Positions 48,653 to 59,665 of a stretch of DNA of 64,000 bases are shown here, in pieces. The position numbers and the translations under genes are program-made. The notes under the pieces are model-generated. The model did not search any database. It saw only the letters and a list, made by a program, of their open reading frames with translations, and was not told the DNA's origin. The stretch comes from Caprella mutica (lineage: Eukaryota > Arthropoda > Malacostraca > Amphipoda > Caprellidae), in NCBI GenBank assembly GCA_947561585.1, contig CANNZV010000853.1, forward strand, positions 62,001 to 126,000. Reading direction: 5' to 3'. The first letter of the stretch is position 1. Each line of letters opens with the position of its first letter.

Positions 48653-49371
48653 AAGTAAATATGGACAGTATGGTAATATGTCGTCTATGGTTGATCTTAC
48701 CCTGAGATCAAATTCTTCGGAACCAGTAAAACAAACGGGGTTTGCGCTGCGTTGTTCTGACGGCGGGTTTCAGGCGGTATGACTTCCGGTTATACTTTGT
48801 CAAGTAAATATATATCAACTATTAGTGTAGGTTGAAATCTCGGTCCTGTTAGCAGTAGCCAAACTTTTTACATGACTTTTCCAGTCACTATATTTACTCT
48901 ATTAAATCATAATCTCGAGATATAGGTCCTGGTATCAATTAGATCAGACTATTTATTCTCAATGAAAAAAAATAATTGATCACCTAGAGTCCTAGACTAA
49001 TCTTTGCTTTGCCGATGAATTGATATATGGCTATTAGTTGTAAAATAATAGATTAGATTGAATAAGTAACTTCATAAGGTCAGTTTATAAATAAGTAGTT
49101 CGATGACGTAAATAACTTTACGTAGTGATAAATAGGTAGGCTAGATAAATTAAATAACCAGGCTAGACTACAAAAACAAATGTTGATAAAATAAATCTTT
49201 TATATGCTGCAATTATACTATAACTTAATGAATAATAATAAAGCCTTTATCTTCTAAACCATATTTTAGTGCAATTAATCTTACTCATAGGCACTGATGT
49301 AGAAATATGCTATAATAGAATTATCAAAGTTAAATTGAAAACGAAATATAAACATTTAAGTTTTAGATTTA

Positions 49372-50116
49372 TTATTTAAAAGTACAATTTGAATCCTCGT
49401 CACTGTCTGTTACGACTATAGGTTGCCAATTCCTGAAATAAGAGATTCGTATATTAATATATATTGGATAGAAATTTATAGTATCGTTTACATACATTAT
49501 CAATGACATCACCTACTCTTTTTCCTTTTGTGATGAGATAGCGACAGCTTCGATATTCTTTTCATATCTGGAATCCCTAAAAGCATATGAAAAAGTAAGA
49601 GCTAATGATATTGCAAATACATATTTAAAAATCATCTAACATTTTCAAATACTTACTTTGACCTAGCATAATTGTTCCTGAATCATTCAAAGGAATTGAA
49701 GAGGACTCCGATTGTTGATGACGTTGATCTACTCCATCAATTCTTCATAAAGATCTGAAAGTAGATTCAGAAAATATAGAAAACCATATTAATAAAGAAA
49801 TGAAGCGAATTATTACCTGAGAATTGTTTCATATAGGTAAATTATTTATATTAAATGTTGAACTATTTAAAAATCTTCAGGCATAGTATAAATTTAGCTC
49901 TACTAAATGCAATGGATTCTCCTTGTTAATCCTCATAATTTTGTTCATTATACACTCTTAATTTAGACTTTAATTAAATACCAAAAAGTTTAATATATCA
50001 AAAGGCTCACCTCTTGTTGGAACTTTCACTGCCCAATTCCTGGACGGTGCTCTCCTTATTTGCTCCCAGGAAGGAGTTCTGTCGACTTCCTCCCTGGATG
50101 GAGTTCTCCCGGTCAT
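49372..50116 (-). CDS. Putative 4-exon small gene, 97 aa, unknown family
   Basis: Exons on the minus strand: 50116-50011, 49728-49657, 49567-49513, 49432-49372, giving 294 nt. All introns are GT-AG and phases 1, 1, 2 join to an open frame. The product starts MTGRTPSREEVDRTPSWEQI and has a loose RxPSxE repeat, a serine/glutamine-rich middle, a basic patch HHKRKKSRNW and an acidic end VVTDSDEDSNCTFK. SRNW occurs twice. This resembles a nuclear, low-complexity tail rather than a known domain. Weak points: exon 2 uses a poor acceptor (TAG at 49730-49729), while the better upstream acceptor at 49754 leads to an in-frame stop (DLYEELME then TAG). The ATG lies only 7 bp from a MITE end. It could be transposon cargo, the tail of a longer gene, or chance. 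Confidence 0.3.
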
Positions 50117-50122
50117 AGAAAA

Positions 50123-50425
50123 CTAGGGTCAAGTAGGTAAATTGCGGCACTTTAACTAACTGCGGTCTCCTATCTCAGAAACATTAATAACCACCATGGC
50201 TTCAAGGTACTCGTGAAATAAACAGAACCTATCAGAAATTGAGCTTATTGTGATATTCAACAATTCAATATATAGCTAAACTAATTTCAAAAGGATTTTG
50301 AGACTTTCTTAATTTTTGTTTGTTTAAAAAGACAATATTTTTCCATTAAGAACAAGAAGGATAAAATCTTTCTTAATGAGGCCGCAATTAGAAATTAAAG
50401 AACCGAATTTACCTGTGTAACCCTA
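50123..50425. mobile_element. MITE family 2, second copy
   Basis: The left end CTAGGGTCAAGTAGGTAAAT then TGCGGC has a right end which, as reverse complement, reads TAGGGTTACACAGGTAAATT. The inner TTTAA and TGCGGTC or TGCGGCC also pair. Longer than the 43802 copy by internal sequence. Confidence 0.75.
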
Positions 50426-50486
50426 CCTATACGTACACTAACTAGTTTTAAAATATATAAATTATCAGAATACTTAACTTGAGATA

Positions 50487-50653
50487 CTGGGATAAGTTCC
50501 GAATTATCGGACGGTTCCACATTTTCGGCCGCCTAAGAAAAACTAATAAAATAATTAATCAACTTTTATTTTAATTAGCTATTAGGTAGCTATATACTAT
50601 ATTTCATACGTGACCGACAATGGGAAATCGCCTGATAATTTGGAACTTACTCT
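50487..50653. mobile_element. MITE family 1, third copy
   Basis: The left arm is CTGGGATAAGTTCCGAATTA then TCGGACGG. The right arm, as reverse complement, is TAGAGTAAGTTCCAAATTAT then CAGGCG. Arms diverge more than in the 18545 copy. On the minus strand its right end supplies GTAAGT directly after an open stretch at 50702-50651. Confidence 0.75.
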
Positions 50654-51117
50654 ATTTGAGGACAGCGCAGTAACTGCCTTGCCTATGTAGAAGGTATTGG
50701 CACTGAAAAAAACAGCTAGGTAGGTATGATGCTTAAATAAGTTAACATATAATAATCTAAAAAAATTAGTTTGGATATCATTTTACAAACTGGAAGGTAG
50801 TAATCAAAATGTATTATTATGAAAAGTTATATACTGATAATCAGCTCCTAGCCGCCAGTCTACCAATCCCGAAAATTTAAGAATATTTAGGCAGATATTT
50901 ATCTATGTATTAAAGGCATTAATTAATAATTAATAATCGATCGGCAGCTATAATACTATTTAGTGCATATAACGCTATCGTTTGCACTTGAACTAAAATG
51001 GTATTGAGGAGCGTTCACATTCAACACGTAACACACTTGAAACAAGATTTGAACTGTAAAGTATTAGCCGATTAATTGGCTTTGAGTTAAGCATAAGTTG
51101 CCAAATACTCATTTGAT

Positions 51118-51660
51118 TTAACTCACACCTAAACTTGAAAAAGGTAGCGCCAACTGTCATAGTAAGTTAATTTATACACCGGATAAATAGGATTAACAGT
51201 CTTTGTGGGTTACTTTATCACACTATGTCATAGTTGTTTTAACTCACACCTAAACTTACAAAAAAAGTAGCGCCAACTCTCATAGTAAGTTAATTCATAC
51301 ACTGCAGAATACATTGGATTAACAGTCTTTGTTGGTTACTATAACACACTATGTTATAGTTGATTTAACTCACACCTAAACTTCAAAAAAGTAGCGCCAA
51401 CTCTCATAGTAAGTTAATTCATACACCAGATACATTGGATTAACAATCTTTGTGAGTTACTTCAACACACTCTGTCATAGTTGTTTTAACATATGTTCAA
51501 ACTCCCAAAATGTAACTCTAACTCTCATAGTAAGTTGATTCAATCCATAAAATGATTTGAATTAACTATGTTTGGTGACACACCACGTCAGAGTTGTTTT
51601 AACACACGTGAAAACATGAATGTAGTCCAACTAACTCACGTAATAAATGGATTCAAAGCA
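51118..51660. repeat. Tandem repeat of about 121 bp, four to five copies
   Basis: Unit starts TTAACTCACACCTAAACTT occur at about 51118, 51239 and 51364, then diverged starts at 51485 and 51599. Each unit also carries TAGCGCCAACT and CATAGTAAGTTAATT, then GGATTAACAGTCTTTG. Divergence increases toward the right terminus. Confidence 0.88.
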
Positions 51661-51709
51661 TAAATTGTTGACCCATTAAATATGAGTAAACTTTTTTCTC
51701 TGTGTACAT

Positions 51710-52255
51710 TCTGTACTCTATTGCACTGTACTGTACTGTAATAATTGGTCTGGGGTGAAATCTATAATTTCATATTATTACATTAGAAATGTTGCAAAAG
51801 TTATTCGAATATCACAATAGCTCATATATTGATCCTATATGAAACTCGATCAATGAAACTGGAATTCTTAAAGGGGCAATAAACTTTATAAAAAAAATGT
51901 CAGTTTCTGTAATGAAAATGTTGTTAGTAATTAGTTGTATACACACGAGAGTTCATTCGTCTTATACATATATAACTAACACCAGTAAAAAACTATAGTA
52001 ATAATTTAGTTTTAAGTCCAGCGTTCACCGCAAGGGGCGCTGGGAATTGTTGTTCATAATCCTGATTAGATGTTATCAATTAGAAATATCGATTATTCGA
52101 AATCAATTAGTATAAAACTATATTAACTAAAGGTTTTCTAGTCAGTAGTTTGGTAGCTTGGAGGCTAGGCTGTAAATTATTAAGTATAAAAGTTTTAGTT
52201 TAACGATTGCGTGCGTATATGTGCGTCATTGTTTTGCTCAGTCTTTTGTTTCGTG
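51710..52255. other. Intergenic stretch, nothing recognised
   Basis: No supported gene or repeat. Confidence 0.45.
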
Positions 52256-52258
52256 ACC

Positions 52259-52410
52259 GGACAATTGCCATCCGCGGACAATTGCCACCCGCGGACAATT
52301 GCCAACCCCGGACAATTGCCACCCCCGGACAATTGCCACCCCCGGACAATTGCCACCCCCGGACAATTGCCACCCCCGGACAATTGCCACCCCCGGACAA
52401 TTGCCACCCA
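52259..52410. repeat. 17-bp minisatellite, GGACAATTGCCACCCCC, nine copies
   Basis: The first three units vary (CATCCGC, CACCCGC, CAACCCC) and the last six are identical. Reading frames on both strands (for example 52207-52434) are products of the repeat. It lies about 180 bp before element B copy 2. Confidence 0.95.
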
Positions 52411-52589
52411 AATATTTATTATCAGGCCTCTTAACTAAAATGGTGATAAAATATTTATATTGTTGTTTTACGATGAATTATTAATTATATACATTATAAG
52501 ATAAAAAAATATTATTATTCGGTTTCGGAATGTGATTCTTAAAAATCTTATGTTATCGAATACTTTATACCACTTTTACAAATATAATA

Positions 52590-53045
52590 ATAACCATATT
52601 TGATATTTATATCAATTTAATAAAATGGTGTATCAATTTACAGCAATAGTCAATTTAAAAATGCTATAAAAGTGGACTATATTTATATTCTCTTAGAATA
52701 TTATTAAATATAAAAGATATTATATTTATGCACTATCATTCACCTTTAAACTATATTCATTTCAATGATAGTGTTCAGTTTTCCGATGAATAAATTACAA
52801 TTCAACGATATACTAGTCGTCGTTGCAGCAATAATTCATTGCAATTGGAATGAAGTTAGAGGCAATTTATGCAGCGATTTAGCCTATAAACATTTTTAAT
52901 ACTAATTATTAATAACAAATTTGAAAGTTAAAAGAACAGGTGAATGTATAAATACAAAGACCAATTTTCGTTGTCCAACTCTATAAATTATTTAATCTAT
53001 TATTATCAATAATACAGGGTGTTTCCGAATAAAGGCAACACACTC
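52590..53045 (+). mobile_element. Interspersed element B, copy 2, ending ACAGGGTGTTTC
   Basis: Ordered matches to 29941-30510: GCACTATCATTCACC, TTTCAATGATAGTG, ATTCATTGCAATTGGAATGA, TTGTCCAACTCT and AATACAGGGTGTTTCCGAAT. No ORF. Confidence 0.65.
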
Positions 53046-53085
53046 TTTGATGTTCCGCACCATTTACCGATTGCACAATCTCGAG

Positions 53086-53086
53086 A

Positions 53087-53121
<35 letters not shown>

Positions 53122-53160
53122 TAATAAATATGCATATCGGGGGGTAAGCTGCCCCCCGAA
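53086..53160. repeat. AT microsatellite followed by a G6/C6 hairpin
   Basis: A TA dinucleotide run lies at about 53088-53115. At 53137-53159 a perfect stem TCGGGGGG / CCCCCCGA with loop TAAGCTG stands out in an AT-rich setting. Then AACCCACCGG leads into the next array. A GC hairpin at an array edge recalls the hairpin near Helitron-type ends, but no CTRR terminus is visible. Confidence 0.6.
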
Positions 53161-53164
53161 CCCA

Positions 53165-53335
53165 CCGGTTCTAGGAAAATTCTACTGAGGAAAGTTCCAC
53201 TGCAGAAGATTCCACTGGGAAAATTCCACTGATAAAATTCCACTGAATAGAATTCCATTGAGGAATATTCCACTGAGGAAAATTTCACTGCGGAAAGTTC
53301 ACCTGGAAAAAATCCACTGAGGGAAATTCCACTGA
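53165..53335. repeat. Short-unit array, GAAAATTCCACTG type
   Basis: About ten units of 15-19 bp around GAAAATTCCACTGAGG, with variants GAAAGTTCCACTG and AGAATTCCATTG. Same layout as the other AATT-core arrays. Confidence 0.85.
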
Positions 53336-53339
53336 ATAT

Positions 53340-55230
53340 ACTTGTAAACTTTTTTGAAGTCTAGTTAATTTCTTAGAATGTTGTACAAAATCTGTTTATA
53401 TTGGAACCTTAACAGGTGTAATAGTTTAAAAACTTTCAGTGACTCAGTAGTGCTCTAATCGTCTGAGTGTTTCTAGTTTCCTAAATTTCCTGCTGTAATA
53501 ACTATTTTCTCTCTTTTCTTTCAAGATACTATATTCAATATAAATATAAATCAATTTCGCAATGTACGAACTAAAAATAAATTCATTTTGCCGTGTGTCC
53601 TCACAATTTTAGGATTCATTTTATATATTATTGAATTGTTAATATTGCAATTGTGTTAAAATTTATATATGTATACTATTTTGTACCTTTTCATTGCAGG
53701 TACCTCATTGATTGCTCATTGATTGCTCATTGTCTGCACTATTTTGATGAATAAAGACTATTTGACGATGCTTTCTATGCGAGTAACCTACAAAAAGATG
53801 CACTTGAATACCAAAACTAAAGGGTTGCCTTAAAAAATCTTGAACCCACAACACCCAGAAAGTTCAGTTAGCTTGGAACTGTACAATACTGAATATAAAT
53901 AAATGTATAAATTGCACGGCTTATTTTCTAAAACAATACTTTAGAAATCATCTTCATATTGTATAAGCTTTATTGATATTCATTACAATGTTCCTTTTTA
54001 TGTGGTTTAATTAAATGTGAGTGAATCTCATTACATGAGTTTTCTTAATGTATCATCAGGGAAACAAATTATGAATACAGTTAGAATTATGAATAAATAA
54101 TTAAAATAAATAAATTTCGATTTAAATAATTAAAACTATTAATCTTTCGACAAAATATTTATATTTGTTACTGTTTCGTTGAATTATAATACTTGGCGTC
54201 TATTTCTCATACATTTTAAACGGTGTGTGTAACTACGTACGTACAGTAACATGGACTTCATAATCTGGTAAACATTTGGTTACCTTGATCTAGACCTGTG
54301 TTGCAACATTTTAAATAATTTATTAAATTATGATGGAAATAAATGAATCTATGTTTGCATTCATTTATTTTCTTTGAATTGATTTTCAATTCATCTTCAT
54401 TCTTTCATCTACATATATAGGTAAAAAAATAGCTTCTGCATAACACAAAAAATTGTTTGTCATTCTTAAATTAAATTCATTCTTAAAGTACGATCAGTTA
54501 GGAAGGTTAAAATTAAAGCTTAGGTTTTACATTTAATACACTCTAAGAGCATCATAAAAAATCTGAAATAGAGTGAATTTCAACTATTGTTGAGACCAGC
54601 TACGAGAACAGCCTAAAACATCTCCTGTATTTTCTTAGGGACTCCGTAATAAACGTTAGTAATCTTTTAAATTCATCAGATTCGTCTGCAGTCTGAAACA
54701 AACTTCAAATTGTAACCCAATAAAGAAACTAAATACGAAATTTTACTTTAATGATTGAAAATCGAGAATTTCGTTAGGATTTCCATTCATTTTTTACAGA
54801 GGGAACGCCTCTTTGTTCTTATTTTTGATGAACGAGAAAGAGTCGACTTTAATATCTCCATAAATTTATTTGTATAGATAACAAAAGTACTGTAAAGATA
54901 TTTTTTTAATATATGGACTATTTTTCTCTAAATAATTATGTAAAAATAGAATCAAACCATATTTCTCATTCAAAATGCTTAACAAACTCGTATTTATTTT
55001 TATTAAAAATAACATATCAAATTACTAGCCAACCCAAAAGCAATTTCCACATTAGTTTTTAATCGGACTAGGGGTTCAAAGATTCTGCATTCTACTCTAA
55101 CTCATGTTGATAAAGTAAAAAAGATGCAAGGGACTTCGTAGAAGCAGTCAGAAAGAAAATAGTTAATGTAATCTAGATGATGAGACATAACACCTTGCAA
55201 TTGAACAATTTAATCATACGCATGCTTATT
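53340..55230. other. Long AT-rich stretch, no supported gene
   Basis: A short duplication (TTGATTGCTCA, twice) is at 53707-53730. The 33-bp phrase from ATCAGGGAAACAAATTATGA (about 54055) recurs in reverse near 58950-58982, so some interspersed repeat is present. A family A start fragment (AAGGGACTTCGTAGAAGCAG) lies at about 55128. Confidence 0.45.
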
Positions 55231-55735
55231 AGTCCCCCAGGAGCTCTATCTTGAAGCTTTGGTGAATGGAAGAGAAGGGGGATGGCGTCCCTTGGGCCCC
55301 GAACTGTTGTAATTTGAATTAGGTATTGTCTTTTTTTTTTTCTTTTTTTTCATTTTTATTATATTTATTATTTTTTCAACGCTACTTTTAGTTTTGGAGG
55401 ATAGCGCTAGGGTTATGCTCTTCAACTACGAGGTCTTAGATTTTGTGTTAGGTAGGCTGGAGCCTTCATTTACTATCAACACTTCATTTTCCTCTTCCAT
55501 CTGCGAGTCCAGCCACCGGTGCTTGTGTCCCTTTTTGTCAAATTCCTTGGTAAGTGACTGCATTCACGGGGTAGCTCTTCTGCATCCATGAGAAGAGTCA
55601 CTGACGGTGGTAGGTGACTTTGTTCATGGAGTTACTTTTCATTCTTACTGCTTCTTTATAGTCCTTTGTATTTAATTTCCTTTTGACGTCAGCAAAATAG
55701 TCACGTTATGACTGAAGTAGACGTTAAACCCCTAC
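55230..55735 (-). mobile_element. Interspersed repeat family A, near full-length, reversed
   Basis: Runs in reverse from GACGTTAAACCCC at the right to GGGCCCCGAACTGTTGTAAT and AGCTCTATCTTGAAGC at the left. It contains the CACCGGTGCTTGTGTCCC phrase. The plus frame at 55394-55591 and the minus frame at 62496-62750 in another copy share MLFNYEVLDF, so this translation comes from the repeat. It may be a remnant ORF or chance. Confidence 0.8.
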
Positions 55736-56449
55736 TAAAATAAATGAAAATATAAAGTATATAGCGATCAAACAAAATTGAAGGTTACATTAACCAAATT
55801 AATATATAAACATTGTAGAAATAACAATAAAATAAATTTCTCCTGATAAGGTCCTAAAGTATCACTATATATTAAGCATTATATCCCATCCGCGTTAAGA
55901 AATAATTTTCATATTCACAAATAATTCTATATCCAGTATCTCTTACCAATCTATAAGAATGAAAACGTAGTAAGTATATAAGTTGGCTTTTCCTTACAAT
56001 TGACTCTTCCTCTCTAATTTGTTTTATATAATAATATTAATAGATACGGACTTTTAACTGATTTACACTTTTTTTAGATTTGATAAAACTATAGTTACAC
56101 CTATATATACAAGTATACAGTCATCAGTTTGAAACTTTTTAAAGGACTTTGAAGAAAGGATTATTACGGAAGGAATTTCTAATTCACCTATCACTAAAGT
56201 TAAAGGACACAGGAGAGCTACTACGTGAAAATACAATCACTTAGTAATAGTAACGCAAACAATGGTGACTGCACTTAAACATAGGCGGAGGGAAATGAAA
56301 AGGTTACAGAAAATGATGTCTACGAGTCTACCTATAAATTAGGAATTTAATACTACCGTTGCTGATAAAAACATACGCTGAACTTCTGATGTTTCTTGAC
56401 AAATTTCTTTGTTCGATAATTGTTTTAAGAGTTTGATTTTTGTGCGAAA

Positions 56450-56530
56450 GGGGATCGTGAAAATACGCTCCATGCACTAGCCACTAGGATGCAATTACCA
56501 TGGATATAGCAAGGTTAATGGAATAATAGA
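56450..56530 (+). repeat. Interspersed repeat C, copy 3, with a single array unit
   Basis: GTGAAAATACGCTCCATGCA then CTAGCC, followed by ATTACCATGGATATAGCAAG. This matches both flanks of the 36-bp array at 14866 but has only one partial unit, and so represents an unexpanded state. Confidence 0.5.
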
Positions 56531-56534
56531 AAAG

Positions 56535-57970
56535 AAGTTTAGAAAAGATACAAAAAAAGCGGTTGAAAAAGGGCACCAAACAAAATTTAAATGCTAAAAT
56601 ATAATAAAAATCTCCATCTGTAATCTATCTAAGAATATATAGATATATAAAACTCTTATTATCTTTAAGTCTCAAGTAGTGTGTAAAATTATAATTTAGT
56701 TTTAGAAAAGCATCTTGATTATAATGCTTAGAACTATGTATATTGAATGAGTTTATTTGTTATTATTATTTGATTAATTGAATTTGAGCTTATTGTTGTA
56801 AGTTTATAAAAAATTGTTCTGTATTTTCAAATGTAACTGGATTAGATGCAATATTTGATTTACAATTATTACAATTTCAATTCATCTTACGTATCCCTGT
56901 ACAGTTACGTAATTCTCAATTAAGATGGAGCAACTTAAAAAAAACCTCAACGCCATACGTTCCATCAAACTGACAGTATATTATATTCATAAAGTAAAGT
57001 ATTATATTCATAACTGCTAGCAGAGTCTAATTTCCCGTATATCAATCTTTCAAACATATAAGTGTGTTTCAATTTATTTCGATTTGAAATGTAATTTATT
57101 TGTAAAAATTATTTCGTCAACAGTTGATTCTTTATCCTAATATTTTAACTCTTATATGATACTAATATAGTTTTTACCTCACAAATTCGATTCCTTGTTT
57201 TCGAGCCACCATATACAAAATGGGAACACCTTATATAGTTTTTGAGCCACCTATAGAATCTCTTCTCGGTAGATTTTAATGTCCCAGTTTTATGAAACTA
57301 AATCTTAAAACTTACTTCAGTAAATACATTCTTCAGTAAGTTATTTAATCTGGATTCGAATTAAGTAATAATAATGAAATTGAATCGACTACTAAATAGA
57401 ACTCTAATAACCTATTAAGCTCAGCTTTAATATCGGCTAAATAGAACTAAGCATATAGTAAATTCAAGTCTGTAAATTGGTAGATGCCTTTTTCTTTTCC
57501 ACATTTTGTAATTGTATAGCTGCCAATTAAAAAAATAAGATCAATGAATTAAAATATCTAAATCTAGGTCATTACTCATTAGTTATAGTTTAACCTTAAA
57601 TATGCATATTTCAAAACTATCTATGATCTAGGTCAATAGTTATAGATTTATAGATGATGTAGATGAAGATTTCAAAAATAAAAATGGCAATTTTTAGGTG
57701 TTGCACATTTGCTAATAATTGAGAAAATTGATGAAATTTCAGCATTATTCACAATTACTCGAAATACTACAAAACTCCTACGATTGTCTACAAGGACAGT
57801 TGCCAGATCAGCTTATATCATAGGGACAAGGTTAATAGCGGATTTCTGATTCTCAAGTCTCCATACCTTTTTCTTAGATGATTGCAAAATAAATACTATC
57901 TTCAATTTCTGTTCCTTTGTAATAAATCTCAAATCCAAGAATTTTGTGATTAAATTCAAATTATGAAATT
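56535..57970. other. AT-rich stretch, nothing recognised
   Basis: No supported gene or repeat boundary. Confidence 0.45.
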
Positions 57971-57971
57971 G

Positions 57972-58312
57972 GTGGTTTAACTTTACATCGGAACAATAGG
58001 CAAAATAAATACAAGGAACTTTAAGAAGCAGTCATAATGGAAAGTAGCTCAATGAATAAAGTCACTAACTATCAGTCGGTAACTGAGCTCATGGATACAG
58101 AAAAGCTACTATAAAGGAATATGATAAAAATGACACAAGCACCGGTGGCTTCACTTACGAATTGAAGAGGAAAATGAAGAGGTGATAGTTTTAAGCTTAC
58201 GGCCCCACCTAACACAAAATTGTAAGACCTAGTAGTTGAAGAGAATAACCCTAGCGCTATACTATAAAACTGCAAGTAGCGTTAAAAATAATAAATACGA
58301 TAAAATTTACGA
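57972..58312 (+). mobile_element. Interspersed repeat family A copy
   Basis: From TTTAACTTTACATCGGAACA through AAGAAGCAGTCATAATGG, AATAAAGTCACTAAC, GCACCGGTGGCTTCACTTAC and GAGGTGATAG to GCAAGTAGCGTTAAAAATAA. More diverged than the 62218 copy. Confidence 0.75.
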
Positions 58313-59540
58313 GCTGTGCACTGCCCGAATAGTAATATAGTTCATGAATGATATATCTGAAATAAAAACAAATTTGAGGATTATATATAATATATATAAC
58401 GAAATTGTGAATAATAAAATATTACAAACAGAATCTTTGGTAAATTTGACCATACACTACACCGCTAAAATCATGACGCCTGTCTTTTTGATAGATTTTC
58501 AGTATTTCGATCATTTTAGCGATATTCCATTAGGTTCAGAGGTGTATAGTTTGATTGAAAGAATTATTCTTATTTGTTTAAGATATCCTGCCTTTGATAG
58601 TCTCTTAGTTATATTGAGCTATTGCTATTGAGTGTTAAGAGTTGTAAAATATAATATACGATGCTACGAATTTAATTAATTCGATTTCGAAAGAATTGAT
58701 AAAGAATTTGAAACTTACTCACCAAAATAATTCATTAAAGTATATGTTCAAATATTAATAAACAACATAATTTAATTGATACCATCTTTGAATATTCAAT
58801 TAAAATTCACTAATTGGTTTCTTCATTGTCATTTACTATTAACTTATTAGCATCTCTTCCAGTTACTACAAAAAAGCGGGGCTTATCCTGAGCAATGGTG
58901 CCAAATCTTAAAATATTGACTGAAAAATCCACGGTCTTTGGAATTAATATTCTAACTGTATTCATAATTTGTTTCCCTGATAATAAGTTTTCTTTGAGCA
59001 ACACTTAAGGAAAAAGCATTGGTAAGCTTCTTCAACTTGAGATTTAGATAATTCTACTTACAAAAAACTATTAAAGACATTTTATTTAGCCTCTTGTTCT
59101 GTAAATCTGATTATAGATAAGTTAATTTTCATTTTGAATGTACGCTCGAGTTTTAAGTAGTGGTAAATAAAATATGTGTTATACGAGACGATAGTTTGTA
59201 ACAAAAAGACAATGAGCAGAATGAGTACAACCAGTTTGAATATTAATGATGTGGACAACAAATTCTACAATTTAAACCCGTTAAATACAATAACAACAAT
59301 AAAACAACAATAAAAAAGAATTTATCAATGCAAGATATGCGCTATATCTTGTAGAAATAGTAATCCAGCTCAGACAGTCGTGATATCAATTTCTGTCTTC
59401 AAATCCACTCGCTGATCGTTTCAAGCGTGAGTGAATTGCCTCGTATTTGTATGAAAATTATATTTTCAATGTAAGTTTAGGAATGTTAATTAATCCGTTC
59501 TCTACTTGATATCCAAGCAGAATGCCAAAAAATATATCAC
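58313..59540. other. Stretch with two unassigned frames
   Basis: A plus frame 58344-58631 (95 codons, hydrophobic, isoleucine-rich) and a minus frame 58810-59004 (64 codons, ending FFVVTGRDANKLIVNDNEET) have no recognised domain. Part of the latter (the SGKQIMNTVRI region) lies in a phrase that also occurs near 54055, which suggests repeat origin. No gene is called. Confidence 0.4.
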
Positions 59541-59544
59541 ATGG

Positions 59545-59665
59545 TGAGTTGTTTTGGCGGCTAATTGTCCTAGCGGTGAGTTGTCCTCACAGTGAATTGT
59601 CTGGCGACGATTTTTCCGCGGCAAATTGTCCGGTAGCGATTTGTCAGGTCACCAATTTGTTCATG
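59545..59665. repeat. Short-unit array, GGTGAGTTGTCC type
   Basis: About seven degenerate units around GCGGTGAGTTGTCCTCAC, GTGAATTGTCTGGC, GGCAAATTGTCCGG and GCGATTTGTCAGG. Closely related to the 37435-37560 array but without an inverted partner nearby. Confidence 0.75.

Larger units (their letters stand above)
47878..51704. mobile_element. 3.8-kb composite element with tandem-repeat ends
   Basis: Short inverted termini CACAGAGAAA (47878-47887) and TTTCTCTGTG (51695-51704). Next to each end lie tandem repeats containing GTTAAAACAAC and GTGAGTT at the left, and their complements TTGTTTTAACTCACAC at the right. This gives a foldback-like outline. Inside are a small putative gene (49372-50116) and two MITEs. 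No transposase was recognised and no target duplication could be fixed. The boundaries are therefore an inference. Confidence 0.45.

Noticed and set aside
52195..52484. Five overlapping frames rich in DNCHPRTIA or GGNCPG
   Set aside because: Translations of the 17-bp minisatellite in several frames; no independent coding evidence.
55394..55591. Conserved small protein sharing MLFNYEVLDF with 62496-62750
   Set aside because: Both lie inside copies of repeat family A, so the similarity reflects the repeat and not a gene.
58810..59004. 64-codon minus-strand frame ending in NDNEETN
   Set aside because: Looks protein-like, but part of it lies in a phrase repeated near 54055 and no partner exon or domain was found.
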